A DNA stretch of 64,000 bases from JANQIV01 sp050117315 (GCA_050117315.1 JASFMY010000009.1:1-64000); one strand, 5' to 3'. Numbered from the stretch's first letter, positions 9,243 through 18,900 are shown. Notes: generated from the sequence alone by a model not told the origin. Program-made: numbers and translations.

Positions 9243-11435
9243 ATGAAATTCAGAATTTTCACATTAACCGTTTTATCTTTTGTTGTTATAAATTCACAGG
9301 CAAAATATAAGTGGGTTGAAAAGTTTGACGGTACTTCCTTGCAAAGCCCCAAAATAGGGTTAGCAATATCAGGCGGCGGTGCGCTTGGTTTTGCGCATAT
9401 TGGTGTACTTAGAATAATTGATTCATTGCAAATCCCGATAGACTACATTGCCGGGACGAGCATGGGAGCAATTACGGGAGGATTGTACGCAGCAGGATAT
9501 TCAGGGATTGAGCTTGATTCAATTGTTAATATAATTGATTGGGAGCAGGTATTCAGTGATCAACCGTCGAGAGGTTTGCTGCCTTATATCGAAAAAAAAT
9601 TTACAGGAAGATATCAAGTTGAGCTTGATCTAAAGGGCTTTACGCCTACAATACCAAAAGGTGTAATCTCGGGACAGAACGTAATGATGCAATTGCTGCA
9701 TTACGCACATGCTTATGAAAAATTAGATAATTTTAACAAATTACCTATTCCATTCAATTGTGTTGCGGCAGATTTAATTTCAGGTAATGAAGTAATTCTA
9801 AAGAACGGCTCGTTGGTGAGAGCTATCCGTGCATCAATGTCGATCCCCTCAATTTTTAATCCTGTTGAGATTGGCGACTCTCTTCTGGTTGACGGCGGTG
9901 TGATAAACAATTATCCCGTTGATGTTGTGAAAAACATGGGTGCCGATATAATTATCGGGCTGAGGCTTAAATTCCCGGAGTATAAAAAAGAAGAGTACGA
10001 CAACCTCTTTAATATTATCGATAGAGTTATGGATATACCCAGGAAAGAAAAACTGGAAGAAAATATAAGTATGACCGATATTTATATTGAAGAAGACATT
10101 AAAGGATTTTCTCTTGCCGATTTTGATAAAGATAAGATTAAACTGATAATTGAACGAGGCATAAAAGCTGCTTATAAGAATATTGATGAACTGGCGGAAT
10201 TAAAAAAACAATTGGAAAACTATGGCGGTCTTTCAAAGAAAAGAAAAAAGGAAAAAGCAGAAGGAATAATTCACAGAATTAATATTACCGGGAATGAGAA
10301 CCTTGAGTTTACATTTATATATAATCTTTTAAGATTAAATCCCGGCGAAAAATTTAATATTAATAAGCTGGAAGAAAGAATAAACGAATTATACGGACTC
10401 GGTTTTTTTGAATTAATAACCTATGACATAATGAAGTTGGATGATGACAGGATTGAATTAACAATTATTGTAAAAGAGAAACTGCTCCGCAACATATTTG
10501 TCGGCTTCAGGTATGATAATTTCCATAAGCTTGTTGGTCTAACGGGAGTAAAAATAAATAATTTTTTGATAGACGGGCTAAGAGTTGAAAGCGAGCTGCA
10601 GTTTTCAGGCTTAACAAGGTTTAATACAAAAATTTTATATCCTTCACGCTATCTTGATTTGCCCGTTTACCCGTTGGTCGATATCAATCATAAAAGCCTG
10701 CCGGTAAATATTTATTCTGATGGAAGTAAAATTGCACAATACCGCGATAGGTCATGGTCTGTAGGGGTAGGCTTGGGTTTTCCTCTGAGCAGATCTTTAA
10801 ATATAGAAGTTCTTTACAACAGGGAGTCCATGGATATAACTGCAGATATTGCTTCTCAAGATCAAACCGACGCATTCCCGGACTGGGAAGACAATTTAGC
10901 ACAACTGCTCGGGAGGTTCAGGCTTGACCTGCTTGATAATAGATTAATCCCGAGGAACGGGATTGAATTAAATGCCGATCTTGAATTGAGCAGTAAAACT
11001 CTTGGGTCGGAATTGAGTTTTGGGAAGTTTAATGTTTCGTTCGATTGGTATAATACATTTTCAAAAATACACACTATTCGTTTGTTTTCATTTTACATGA
11101 ACTCATGGCGCGGTATCCCGGTTTATAAATGGTACTATTTCGGGGGTCCTGAAACTTTCGTGGGACAGGATTATACAGAGATAGCTGCCAGCACGTTTAC
11201 ATGTTCAAGAGTTGAATACAGGTACGCTTATAAAAAAGATATATTCTTTAAAGCAGTTTTTAACATTGGATTTAATTGCATATTAAATAATGCTAGTGAG
11301 GATTTTTTTGATGACCCCATTTACGGCCATGGTTTTGCTGTTGAGTTTAACTCAATTCTTGGTCCAATTCAAATTATGTATTCCGAAGGCGAAGAAAGAG
11401 AATTAATCCATTTCACTGCTGGGGTTAAGTTTTAA
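9243..11435 (+). CDS. patatin-like phospholipase fused to POTRA/Omp85 barrel
   Basis: 730 aa from the ATG at 9243, one base after the upstream stop; starts further upstream would lie inside the CPBP gene. After a signal peptide (1-20) comes a patatin domain with the oxyanion loop GGGALGFA (44-51), the nucleophile serine in GTSMG (S73) and the catalytic Asp in VDGGVINN. A POTRA-like segment follows (HRINITGNENLEFTFIYNLL), then a beta-barrel of about 300 residues ending in an aromatic (FTAGVKF), typical of Omp85-superfamily proteins. This resembles PlpD-type two-part proteins of the type Vd autotransporter class, so it is probably a lipid hydrolase displayed or secreted at the outer membrane. 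Third gene of the operon. Confidence 0.9.
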   Translation: MKFRIFTLTVLSFVVINSQAKYKWVEKFDGTSLQSPKIGLAISGGGALGFAHIGVLRIIDSLQIPIDYIAGTSMGAITGGLYAAGYSGIELDSIVNIIDWEQVFSDQPSRGLLPYIEKKFTGRYQVELDLKGFTPTIPKGVISGQNVMMQLLHYAHAYEKLDNFNKLPIPFNCVAADLISGNEVILKNGSLVRAIRASMSIPSIFNPVEIGDSLLVDGGVINNYPVDVVKNMGADIIIGLRLKFPEYKKEEYDNLFNIIDRVMDIPRKEKLEENISMTDIYIEEDIKGFSLADFDKDKIKLIIERGIKAAYKNIDELAELKKQLENYGGLSKKRKKEKAEGIIHRINITGNENLEFTFIYNLLRLNPGEKFNINKLEERINELYGLGFFELITYDIMKLDDDRIELTIIVKEKLLRNIFVGFRYDNFHKLVGLTGVKINNFLIDGLRVESELQFSGLTRFNTKILYPSRYLDLPVYPLVDINHKSLPVNIYSDGSKIAQYRDRSWSVGVGLGFPLSRSLNIEVLYNRESMDITADIASQDQTDAFPDWEDNLAQLLGRFRLDLLDNRLIPRNGIELNADLELSSKTLGSELSFGKFNVSFDWYNTFSKIHTIRLFSFYMNSWRGIPVYKWYYFGGPETFVGQDYTEIAASTFTCSRVEYRYAYKKDIFFKAVFNIGFNCILNNASEDFFDDPIYGHGFAVEFNSILGPIQIMYSEGEERELIHFTAGVKF

Positions 11436-11568
11436 ATGCAATGAATCACTTTCCCGAATTAATAACCTTAAAAGTTTTCACCAGCTATTTACTGCCATTT
11501 GCAAACTTTTTTATGTTCAACAGTAGGGTATTGTCCTAAAAATATTTCACAACCGATTTAGAGATTAG

Positions 11569-11735
11569 AGTTTCTGCAAAATTAGATAACTAAACGTTTT
11601 GTCATTTCGATCCCGATGTTTTTTATCGGGAGAGAAATCTTTGAAAGGATTACCGATAATCCGCCGCGGCGGAATTCGGGAATGACTCGGCACTTCATTG
11701 TTGACATAACACTAGTTTTTTATTTTGAAGAACGG
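11569..11735. repeat. dispersed palindromic element (family B), eroded copy
   Basis: Shares about 45 nearly identical bases (AGTTTCTGCAAAATTAGATA through GTCATTTCGA) with the element at 43187-43369, then an internal GAGAAATCTTTGAA and a right edge TTTTTATTTTG like that of the intact copy. The remainder of the gene-free stretch 11436-12007 holds a further hairpin (CCCGATGTTTTTTATCGGG) and a candidate promoter. Confidence 0.65.
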
Positions 11736-11945
11736 GTTATTATAACATTTGGGGAGATTATTCGACATGAATAAAGGCGGATAGTTTGTCTATCGTAATT
11801 GTGTTTTAACCGTTGAAAAATGTGCTTGCTTCGGGTTAACACAAATGCAGATAAAATATGAATCAGACATAAAATGCGAAGCCGCTGACCTGCTACGTTC
11901 AATCTTTTATATTGAGAGCTTAATGCAAGAAATTGGAATGACTTG

Positions 11946-11973
11946 TTGACATTATTTGGAAATATAACATAAT
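11946..11973 (+). promoter_or_regulatory. candidate promoter of the first ECF sigma gene
   Basis: TTGACA (11946-11951), a 16-base gap, then CATAAT (11968-11973), about 34 bases before the sigma factor start. The match to a housekeeping-type promoter is good. However, Bacteroidetes relatives use a different consensus, so this is only a candidate. Confidence 0.35.
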
Positions 11974-12007
11974 TTATCTTTTTACAATCCCATTTTTCAG
12001 TGATAGG

Positions 12008-12562
12008 ATGAGCAACGACAGCAAATATGTGGATAACGAATTATTTGATCTTATTAAAGAAGGTGAAGGATATGCATTAAAAATATTGTTCAGAAAGTAT
12101 TATGATAATCTATGCCGGTTCGCTTATACAATAATTAGAGATCGGAACTCTGCCGAAGAAATTGTTTCCGATGTATTTATGAAAATTTGGGAAAAAAGAA
12201 ACGACATAAAAATTAAAACAAGTTTCAAAAGCTATCTCTATCGTTCGGTTAAAAATCAATCTCTAAATTATTTGAAAAGAGTATCCTTCAAAACTACCGG
12301 GCTTGATACTCAGGAAGCATTAAAGTTAAAAAGCAATGAAAACCCGGAAGATTTCTTGTTTTATGAAGAACTGAAAGATGTGATGAATCTGCTTGTTGAC
12401 AAGCTTCCTGAAAAGAGAAGAATTATATTTGAAATGAGCCGGTTTGACGGTCTTTCATTTGATGAAATTGCCGAAATACTTTCAATATCCGTTTACACCG
12501 TTCGTAACCAGTTGGTAAAAGCCGTTAAATTTCTTTCAGAGCAATATCCCCGCCTTCAGTAA
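12008..12562 (+). CDS. ECF RNA polymerase sigma factor, FecI-like (copy 1)
   Basis: 184 aa with sigma region 2 (about 25-90; RFAYTIIRDRNSAEEIVSDV) and region 4 (about 125-178; DGLSFDEIAEILSISVYTVR), and no other domains. This is the Bacteroidetes-type ECF sigma paired with a FecR anti-sigma and a TonB receptor carrying an STN domain. In that family the receptor, once loaded with substrate, signals through FecR to free the sigma factor, which transcribes the receptor operon. It is the first gene of the locus that runs to 25709. The protein starts MSND, matched by its paralogue at 26376. Confidence 0.92.
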   Translation: MSNDSKYVDNELFDLIKEGEGYALKILFRKYYDNLCRFAYTIIRDRNSAEEIVSDVFMKIWEKRNDIKIKTSFKSYLYRSVKNQSLNYLKRVSFKTTGLDTQEALKLKSNENPEDFLFYEELKDVMNLLVDKLPEKRRIIFEMSRFDGLSFDEIAEILSISVYTVRNQLVKAVKFLSEQYPRLQ

Positions 12563-12590
12563 TTTTTTGCTTTCTTTTAGTCATATTAAC

Positions 12591-12765
12591 CCGGCAATAA
12601 TATTCAATGCAAAAGAATAGCTCAAAATTAGTGAAGTAACAATAAATTGGTTTCGGATTTTTCCATGAATTTCTCTCTTTGTAAGAGAGATAAGAGAGAG
12701 TTCATAAAAAAACAAAATCCGAAACCAAATTTACACCACAACAATGCAACCTATATTATTGCCGG
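12591..12765. repeat. 175-bp palindromic repeat in sigma/FecR gap (copy 1)
   Basis: Perfect 13-bp terminal inverted repeats, CCGGCAATAATAT (12591-12603) and ATATTATTGCCGG (12753-12765). An inner palindrome has arms AAATTGGTTTCGGATTTT (12644-12661) and AAAATCCGAAACCAAATTT (12714-12732) around an AGAGAGA-rich hairpin. A copy of about 90% identity lies at 27136-27311 in the equivalent gap of the second locus. The inner arms match the family A arms at 18901 and 36305. It fills most of the gene-free stretch 12563-12864. Confidence 0.8.
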
Positions 12766-12864
12766 TACAATGATAAAAAAAATGCAAACCGGAGTGGTTC
12801 ATTTTAAATAAAATATTGTCTTACGTATATAAAAAATTAACGGAAAATTAATAAGTAGGTAATC

Positions 12865-13905
12865 ATGGATAACGAAAGACTTCTGGAGTTAATTACCGTT
12901 TACCTGGCAAAAGAAATTACAGGGGGAGAAAAAATAGAATTATCGAATCTTCTCCGTGATGAGAAAAATAAAAGAATATTTGATTCTACTATTGCAAAAT
13001 GGAATTCGGCATCGAGAGAAAATATTGAATTCGATTCCGAAAGCGGTTTAAATCAACTAACCGGTAAACTTAAAGTATTGGACAACACATTCTCATGGAA
13101 AAATAGAAAAGTACACAACCGGGCTTTTGAATATCGTAGAAACTTACTAAAAATAGCCGCAGTTCTTATTGTGTTGTTAGGCGGTTTATCAATTTATTTC
13201 AATGTTTTTTACAATGGAAACGGCACAACTATTAATTGGAACGAAAAAATAACCGCACCCGGCGAGAAATCGGTATTTAGATATGCAGACGGAACAGTTA
13301 TAACACTTAATGCCGGTAGTAAACTAAAATATCCGGATACTTACGGAGAAAAGATAAGAGAAGTTTTCTTGGAGGGAGAGGCTTATTTCGAGGTTGCGCA
13401 TAATCCTTCAAAACCTTTTATAGTTCATGCAGGCAGCATTACAACGACCGTTCTAGGTACAAAATTTGACGTAAATGCTTTTCCCGGTGATAATGAAATT
13501 AAAGTCTCACTTTTAGAAGGAAGTGTAAAAGTATTGGACAAAAACGGTTCCGGGAATCAAAGTGAAATATTTTTAAAACCCGAACAACAATTTGTGCATT
13601 CTAATTCCAGCCGTTCTAACTACGTGAGAAATTTTGATCTACAGGAAGAAGTGGGATGGAAAGACAATATCCTAAAATTTAATAATGAGCAGTTAACTAC
13701 GGTATTTAAAAAATTAAGCCGGGCATACGGGGTGGAATTTATACTTAGTGATACTACGTTTGCTACACGCAATCTCACCGCCAATTTTAAGAATGCATCA
13801 TTTTGGACTGTTGTTACCGTTATTAAAAAGTTGAGCGGACTTGAATATAAGACAGAAAATAAGAATGAGGAAGTATATAAGATAATCTTTTACAAAAATG
13901 AATAA
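12865..13905 (+). CDS. FecR-family anti-sigma factor (copy 1)
   Basis: 346 aa inner-membrane protein. An N-terminal cytosolic part binds the sigma factor, a single membrane segment lies at about 94-114 (LLKIAAVLIVLLGGLSIYF), and a periplasmic FecR domain has the family motifs ADGTVITLNAGSKL, EGEAYFEVAHNPSKPF and TTVLGTKFDVNAF. A C-terminal DUF4974-like domain (ANFKNASFWTVVTVIKKLSG) is related to STN folds and probably contacts the receptor's STN domain. It pairs with the ECF gene at 12008 and the receptor at 14085. The gap before the receptor holds the conserved hairpin described separately. Confidence 0.92.
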   Translation: MDNERLLELITVYLAKEITGGEKIELSNLLRDEKNKRIFDSTIAKWNSASRENIEFDSESGLNQLTGKLKVLDNTFSWKNRKVHNRAFEYRRNLLKIAAVLIVLLGGLSIYFNVFYNGNGTTINWNEKITAPGEKSVFRYADGTVITLNAGSKLKYPDTYGEKIREVFLEGEAYFEVAHNPSKPFIVHAGSITTTVLGTKFDVNAFPGDNEIKVSLLEGSVKVLDKNGSGNQSEIFLKPEQQFVHSNSSRSNYVRNFDLQEEVGWKDNILKFNNEQLTTVFKKLSRAYGVEFILSDTTFATRNLTANFKNASFWTVVTVIKKLSGLEYKTENKNEEVYKIIFYKNE

Positions 13906-13977
13906 AATCCATAATAATTATTATTAACACACTTGGTTATGATTAAAGCATTTCCATGCAAAGTCTCTAGAATTAAT

Positions 13978-14055
13978 AGGAGGGATTTATGAAAAAAATA
14001 AGAAAGCCGTGACAATTGGCGGATTGCCGCGGCTCTCCCGAAGGAATTCCTTCGG
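13978..14055 (+). promoter_or_regulatory. leader mini-ORF and conserved hairpin before TonB receptor 1
   Basis: A strong Shine-Dalgarno AGGAGGG (13978-13984) precedes ATG at 13989 and a 7-codon frame, MKKIRKP, whose TGA lies inside a hairpin. That hairpin has arms AGCCGTGACAAT (14005-14016) and ATTGCCGCGGCT (14023-14034). A second perfect 18-bp palindrome, CCGAAGGAATTCCTTCGG, follows at 14038-14055. The same arrangement recurs at 28690-28758 with a compensatory pair change. It is likely an RNA element controlling receptor expression, for example by attenuation or processing; the mechanism is inference. Confidence 0.6.
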
Positions 14056-14084
14056 ATAATAAGATCAAACAACTATAGTAACAA

Positions 14085-16889
14085 ATGTTTAACCTACTCA
14101 AGGACAAAGATATGAAAAAAACTATACTAAGGTTACTGAAAATGACAGCTATTTATTCCATTTGGGGAATTATTCTTCAGGCTTTTGTGGTAAGTATACT
14201 TTTGGCTTCCTCACCTTATGATGCACAAAATTTAAGCGAAGTAAAAATCAGTATAACCTCATCGGAAATAACATTTGAAGAAGCTTTGAACATCATTGAA
14301 CAGAAATCCGGATTTAACTTTTCTTATTTGGATGATGATCTCCCGCTGACACAAAAAGTTTCAATTGATGTTGAAAATGAAACTCTTTATAACATTTTAT
14401 ATGCATTCGCAAGTGACTACGGAATCGTTTTCCAACGGGTAAACAACCAGATTACGGTTAAAAAAGCCGATCCGGTAAAAGTTGAAGAACCGGTTGTGCA
14501 GCCTCAATCCGGCACAATTATCGGCACGATTAGAAATACGGATACAGGCGAACCGCTTATTATGGCAAATATCATTTTAAAAGGTACTTCAATCGGGACT
14601 ACAACGGATGAAGACGGAAATTTTAGAATTGGAAATATTGCCCCCGGCAACTATACTCTTGTTGTGAGGTATATGGGTTATGCAACAAAAGAAGAAAACA
14701 TTACAGTACAAAATAATAAATCATCACTTGTTAATCTTTCTCTTGAACCTTCCTTGGTAAATCTTGATGAAGTTATGGTAACGGCTACGTTAAGTAAAAG
14801 GAAAGCACGTTCCTTCCCGGCTTCGGTTGGTGTTATACGAGGTGAGGAGTTAGAGAACCGTAATGCTACAAACCTTGATGAGGTTATCGAATCGGTTGCG
14901 GGTATATTGACTTTGCCCGGTACTGAATCAGCTAGGAATTTAACTAGTGTTCCAACGGCATATATAAGAGGGGCTACATCAGCAAATACAGTTCCGATAA
15001 AGTATATTGTAGACGGGGTAGAAGTTTCAACTTCCAACATATTTAATACAATGGACCCGTCAAATATAGAAAAAATTGAAATATTGAAAGGACCTATGGC
15101 TTCAACATTATACGGTTCCGGTGCAGGCAGCGGTGTTATTGCAATTACTACTAAATCAGGTAAATTATCCAAGACAAAGATTAATTTAAGAACTATGTTT
15201 TCACAAACCAACAATAAATATGCTGCTTATGACGATGGCGCCTTACGGCAGGAATATAAACTTAATGTTTCAGGCGGAGGAGAAGGATTTAACTACTCAT
15301 TTGGAAGCGCTTATTCTTTATACCCCACAACTAAATTGTCCGAATTAAATAACGGTATTGACCAGACAAGAAGATCATACTATGGAAAATTTCATGGGAG
15401 GATAAATAACTTGTCGGCTGATTTGTCCATAAATTATGGAATACATAGATCCGGTTCAAGCAAAAGTTCAGTAACAAATGCTAATTTTCAAAATGATATC
15501 GGGATAGAAACCAAAGTAACTCCTTCAACAAACTTAACCGATAGAGAACGTTTATATAGTTCTGAATTAATCAGTTTACATCTTTCTCACGTGTTAGGAG
15601 ATGATTGGTATCAAGATTTAACAGTAGGCTATAATTCTTATGATAATGAATCTCATACTTATACAGCCAGAACTTACGGTTACGCAAATACACTTAGCTC
15701 CTCAGCCAAAAGAAGTATTCGATACTTTATGTTCTATAACCAGAAATGGTCTAATCTTATTAAATCGGCTGTCACGGCAGGTTTTGAATGGTCTGATTAC
15801 AAACAAACATCCACAAGTATGTATACTGAAGAGCAACAAGATGATAATGGTACAGTCTATGCAAGTCCCTTAGAAAATAGACACTCTCTAGGTATGTCGA
15901 AAAATTCGAATTTCGGTTGGTATTCGGAAATAGTAACTGAATACAATAATATTTTATTCTTGACAACAGGTTTACGGGTAGACTATAATGATAATTACGG
16001 CGACAATATCGGTCATTATGCCATGCCAAGAGTCGGATTAACCTACGTAACCGGTTTTAGTGATTTTAAAATAAAACCGAGAATATGCTGGGGGGTATCT
16101 TCCGAAGCCCCGCGCGCTTCTTATAAAGAAACTAAAACTAAAATAAGCGGTAATTATACATACCACTATATAGGAAACCCGCATATAAAACCCACAAGAA
16201 GCGAAGGTATTGAATTCGGGGCGGATATCTTTTATGGAAATAATCTTTCTTTGGATGTAACATACTTTAATCAAAAAACAAAAGATATGATTGATGACGT
16301 ATCATGGTATGATGAAAATGACTCTTACATAAAATACATTCATTATGTTAATATTGCCGATGCAATAAGTAAAGGTTTTGAAATAACATTTACCGGAAGA
16401 GTGAATCAGTTTATTCTTAATATTAATTATACCAGAACTACTAGTGAATATGGAGATGTTATCGTAGAAACCGAAACGGAAATTATTCATCCTCACGCGG
16501 CCCATCAAAATATCCCTAAAGATATGTTATATTTACAATTAACATATCTATTACCGTCGTTTCTACCGTGGACAAATAAAAGCGGAAGTATTGGTTTGGC
16601 TTGGCAATACACCGGTAGCTTCTATGGTGTAAATACAATTGGCTATTTCAAAGATTCCAATGCGTGGCGCGCGGATCCCACTTTACCTATGCCTAATATG
16701 AATGATTATTATGAATGGCAGGATGGTTATTCTGATCTTGCTCTTCAAGCAAATTGTCCGGTCAGCGATTTTGCTAACATATTTATTTACATACGCAACC
16801 TATTAGATAAACAAGGGAGCATTAATTCAATGACAATGGCCCAAAGGTTGGGTAGAACTATCAATTTTGGATTTAATATAAATTATTAA
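14085..16889 (+). CDS. TonB-dependent outer-membrane receptor with STN domain (copy 1)
   Basis: 934 aa. A signal/leader region is followed by a secretin/TonB short N-terminal (STN) domain (about 55-125; ITFEEALNIIEQKSGFNFSY), a carboxypeptidase-regulatory-like domain (about 143-222; GTIIGTIRNTDTGEPLIMAN), a plug (about 235-365; IYFIDGV-like box IKYIVDGVEVS, then EILKGPMASTLYGSGAGSGV), and a 22-strand barrel. The STN domain implies signalling through FecR at 12865. No SusD partner is present. Start choice: ATG at 14085 is conserved in the paralogue (both have ATGTTTAACC), but ATG at 14112 has the better ribosome binding site (AAGGA). Substrate unknown; the neighbours suggest a cysteine-containing peptide or protein. 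Confidence 0.9.
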   Translation: MFNLLKDKDMKKTILRLLKMTAIYSIWGIILQAFVVSILLASSPYDAQNLSEVKISITSSEITFEEALNIIEQKSGFNFSYLDDDLPLTQKVSIDVENETLYNILYAFASDYGIVFQRVNNQITVKKADPVKVEEPVVQPQSGTIIGTIRNTDTGEPLIMANIILKGTSIGTTTDEDGNFRIGNIAPGNYTLVVRYMGYATKEENITVQNNKSSLVNLSLEPSLVNLDEVMVTATLSKRKARSFPASVGVIRGEELENRNATNLDEVIESVAGILTLPGTESARNLTSVPTAYIRGATSANTVPIKYIVDGVEVSTSNIFNTMDPSNIEKIEILKGPMASTLYGSGAGSGVIAITTKSGKLSKTKINLRTMFSQTNNKYAAYDDGALRQEYKLNVSGGGEGFNYSFGSAYSLYPTTKLSELNNGIDQTRRSYYGKFHGRINNLSADLSINYGIHRSGSSKSSVTNANFQNDIGIETKVTPSTNLTDRERLYSSELISLHLSHVLGDDWYQDLTVGYNSYDNESHTYTARTYGYANTLSSSAKRSIRYFMFYNQKWSNLIKSAVTAGFEWSDYKQTSTSMYTEEQQDDNGTVYASPLENRHSLGMSKNSNFGWYSEIVTEYNNILFLTTGLRVDYNDNYGDNIGHYAMPRVGLTYVTGFSDFKIKPRICWGVSSEAPRASYKETKTKISGNYTYHYIGNPHIKPTRSEGIEFGADIFYGNNLSLDVTYFNQKTKDMIDDVSWYDENDSYIKYIHYVNIADAISKGFEITFTGRVNQFILNINYTRTTSEYGDVIVETETEIIHPHAAHQNIPKDMLYLQLTYLLPSFLPWTNKSGSIGLAWQYTGSFYGVNTIGYFKDSNAWRADPTLPMPNMNDYYEWQDGYSDLALQANCPVSDFANIFIYIRNLLDKQGSINSMTMAQRLGRTINFGFNINY

Positions 16890-16907
16890 GTCCCATCACA
16901 ATTTTTT

Positions 16908-16931
16908 GCTCTCCCTACTTTTAGGGAGAGC
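16908..16931 (+). terminator. hairpin after TonB receptor 1
   Basis: Perfect 10-bp arms GCTCTCCCTA (16908-16917) and TAGGGAGAGC (16922-16931) with a 4-base loop, 19 bases after the receptor stop. There is no long T run after it, so it may reduce rather than end transcription into the TlpA-like genes, or stabilise the receptor mRNA. Confidence 0.55.
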
Positions 16932-16981
16932 ATTCTTACTACTTGTTTTCAAAAATTAATTATAGAAACGTGGATAATTAG

Positions 16982-18868
16982 ATGAACAAAAAAATATATG
17001 CTACCATAATCATAATACTACTTTGCAAAACAATGCTTTTTACACAAGAGAATAATGATACATTTTCATATTCACCAATTAAACCAATAAATGGAGAAGA
17101 ACTTACAATTAATTTTAATCCTCAAAACACAGACCTGGAGAGAGAACAAAACGTAGAGGTAATTATTTATTCGATTAGGCCGGGACATATAAACTGTTAT
17201 GAATATCCAATGGAAAAGGCCGGAAAAAGTTGGATTTATAAATACATAATACCCGACACAACAAATTGTATAGCGTTAAGGTTTAGAGGCGGAGAAAAAG
17301 AGGTATATGACGACGGTAAAAATTTTCCTGTATTCTTATATGATGAAAACGGGAAAATGAAAAAAGGCACAAGAGGTAGTTTTGCAGATATATGTTTCAA
17401 GGGGGATTATAATGCTAAGCCTGATCTGCAACTTGCGTATTCGTTATATGAAAAAGAGTTAAAAGAGAATCCTTCTATGCTAAAAACTTTTGCCAAGGGA
17501 TGTGCATTTTGTGCTGTTAAGAACGATGAAGCACTTACAAAATTAGTGAAACTGCTTGAAAATGAAGAAAACCCGGATGAAAATACTTTGGAAACACTCT
17601 GGTTTTTAAATCGAAAACTGAGTAATAGGGAGAGCACAAGTTACTATTATAAGTTGATTATCGAAAAATATCCTTTAGGTAGATACGCGCAACTTTTAGC
17701 GCAGAGTAAAATTAAATCCCAGGCTACAAATCCAGATAGTTTGAAAAAATCAATCTCTGAATTTCAAGCAAAGTACGGAAAGCATAGTTTGTGGTTAATT
17801 CTAACTCTACTTCGAGGTGACCTTTTAAAGATGTATTGTGAAAAAGAAATGTATTCCAGCGCAAAGGATTATATACAAAACAACATAGATGAATTTAAAG
17901 TTGAGCTTGAAGGAATAAAACAAATTTACCAAACGGCTGAAATTATAGCCAAGGCGGGAAAAGATTTTGATCCCGCTCTGGAGTTAATAGACCGTTCTCT
18001 TAAACTGGTCATGGAATTCAAAGCAGGCAAAGATAAGTATCCGCAATTAACAAAAAGTCAAATAGAATCTAAGATCAACTATTACAAAATCGAAGCACTC
18101 TACTATGCCGGGTTAGTACACGAAGAAATGGGAAAACCTGAAGAGGCAATCCGGTATGTGGAAAGAGCAAATTCATTCGGGGAACAATTTCATGAGAATG
18201 TTTTAAAGATATTGCATGCGAAATTGCTGGTTGAGCTTAATAGAGATATAGACAAAGCCCTAAAATTTAGCGAAGATATAATATCGGAAGGGACATATAC
18301 CGAAGAAGTTGCTGCAATTAACAAAAAAGCTTATAGGCTTGAAAAAGGTTCGGACGAGGGTTATGAAGACTATCTAAGAGTTTTAAGAAAGCCTGTTCTG
18401 GATAAACTTAGAGAAAAGATAGAACCGCAACTTATAAATAAACCGGCCCCCGATTTTTCATTGACTGATCTTGAAGGCAATGTCGTAACATTATCGGAAT
18501 TGAAAGGAAAAACAGTTATCCTCGATTTTTGGGCAACCTGGTGCGGACCTTGTAAGGCCTCCATGCCGTTAATGAAAGATGCAATAAAAAGATATGCTAA
18601 TAACGAAAATGTCGCTTTTTTATTTATAGATACATTTGAAAGGGGAGAAGGTTACAAAGATAAAGTTAGGCAGTTTATATCTGATAATAACTATCCGTTC
18701 AATGTATTATTTGATGAGGGAAGTAAAGTAGCTTCAGAGTATGGTATTGTTGCGATACCGGCAAAAGTTTTCATCGATAAAGACGGGAATCAAAGATTTT
18801 TATCAAAAGGATTTAATGAGGAAGAAATTTTAGATGAAATAGATGTTTTGATAAAAATTTTAGAATAA
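16982..18868 (+). CDS. TlpA-like periplasmic thioredoxin-fold protein (A)
   Basis: 628 aa with a signal peptide (1-20). A beta-rich N-terminal domain (about 25-135; FSYSPIKPINGEELTINFNP) is followed by a long helical, TPR-like middle (about 145-480) and a C-terminal thioredoxin domain with the active site ATWCGPCKAS (CGPC 521-524) and a cis-Pro loop VAIPAK. The thioredoxin part resembles TlpA/ResA, membrane-side reductants fed by DsbD/CcdA; a DsbD-like gene lies in the same locus. The helical middle may hold a partner or substrate. Paralogues at 19037 and 31794 share the same architecture. The role in substrate reduction is inference. Confidence 0.85.
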   Translation: MNKKIYATIIIILLCKTMLFTQENNDTFSYSPIKPINGEELTINFNPQNTDLEREQNVEVIIYSIRPGHINCYEYPMEKAGKSWIYKYIIPDTTNCIALRFRGGEKEVYDDGKNFPVFLYDENGKMKKGTRGSFADICFKGDYNAKPDLQLAYSLYEKELKENPSMLKTFAKGCAFCAVKNDEALTKLVKLLENEENPDENTLETLWFLNRKLSNRESTSYYYKLIIEKYPLGRYAQLLAQSKIKSQATNPDSLKKSISEFQAKYGKHSLWLILTLLRGDLLKMYCEKEMYSSAKDYIQNNIDEFKVELEGIKQIYQTAEIIAKAGKDFDPALELIDRSLKLVMEFKAGKDKYPQLTKSQIESKINYYKIEALYYAGLVHEEMGKPEEAIRYVERANSFGEQFHENVLKILHAKLLVELNRDIDKALKFSEDIISEGTYTEEVAAINKKAYRLEKGSDEGYEDYLRVLRKPVLDKLREKIEPQLINKPAPDFSLTDLEGNVVTLSELKGKTVILDFWATWCGPCKASMPLMKDAIKRYANNENVAFLFIDTFERGEGYKDKVRQFISDNNYPFNVLFDEGSKVASEYGIVAIPAKVFIDKDGNQRFLSKGFNEEEILDEIDVLIKILE

Positions 18869-18900
18869 TCTGAATGAGAAATAGTATGGGGTATTTTTTA

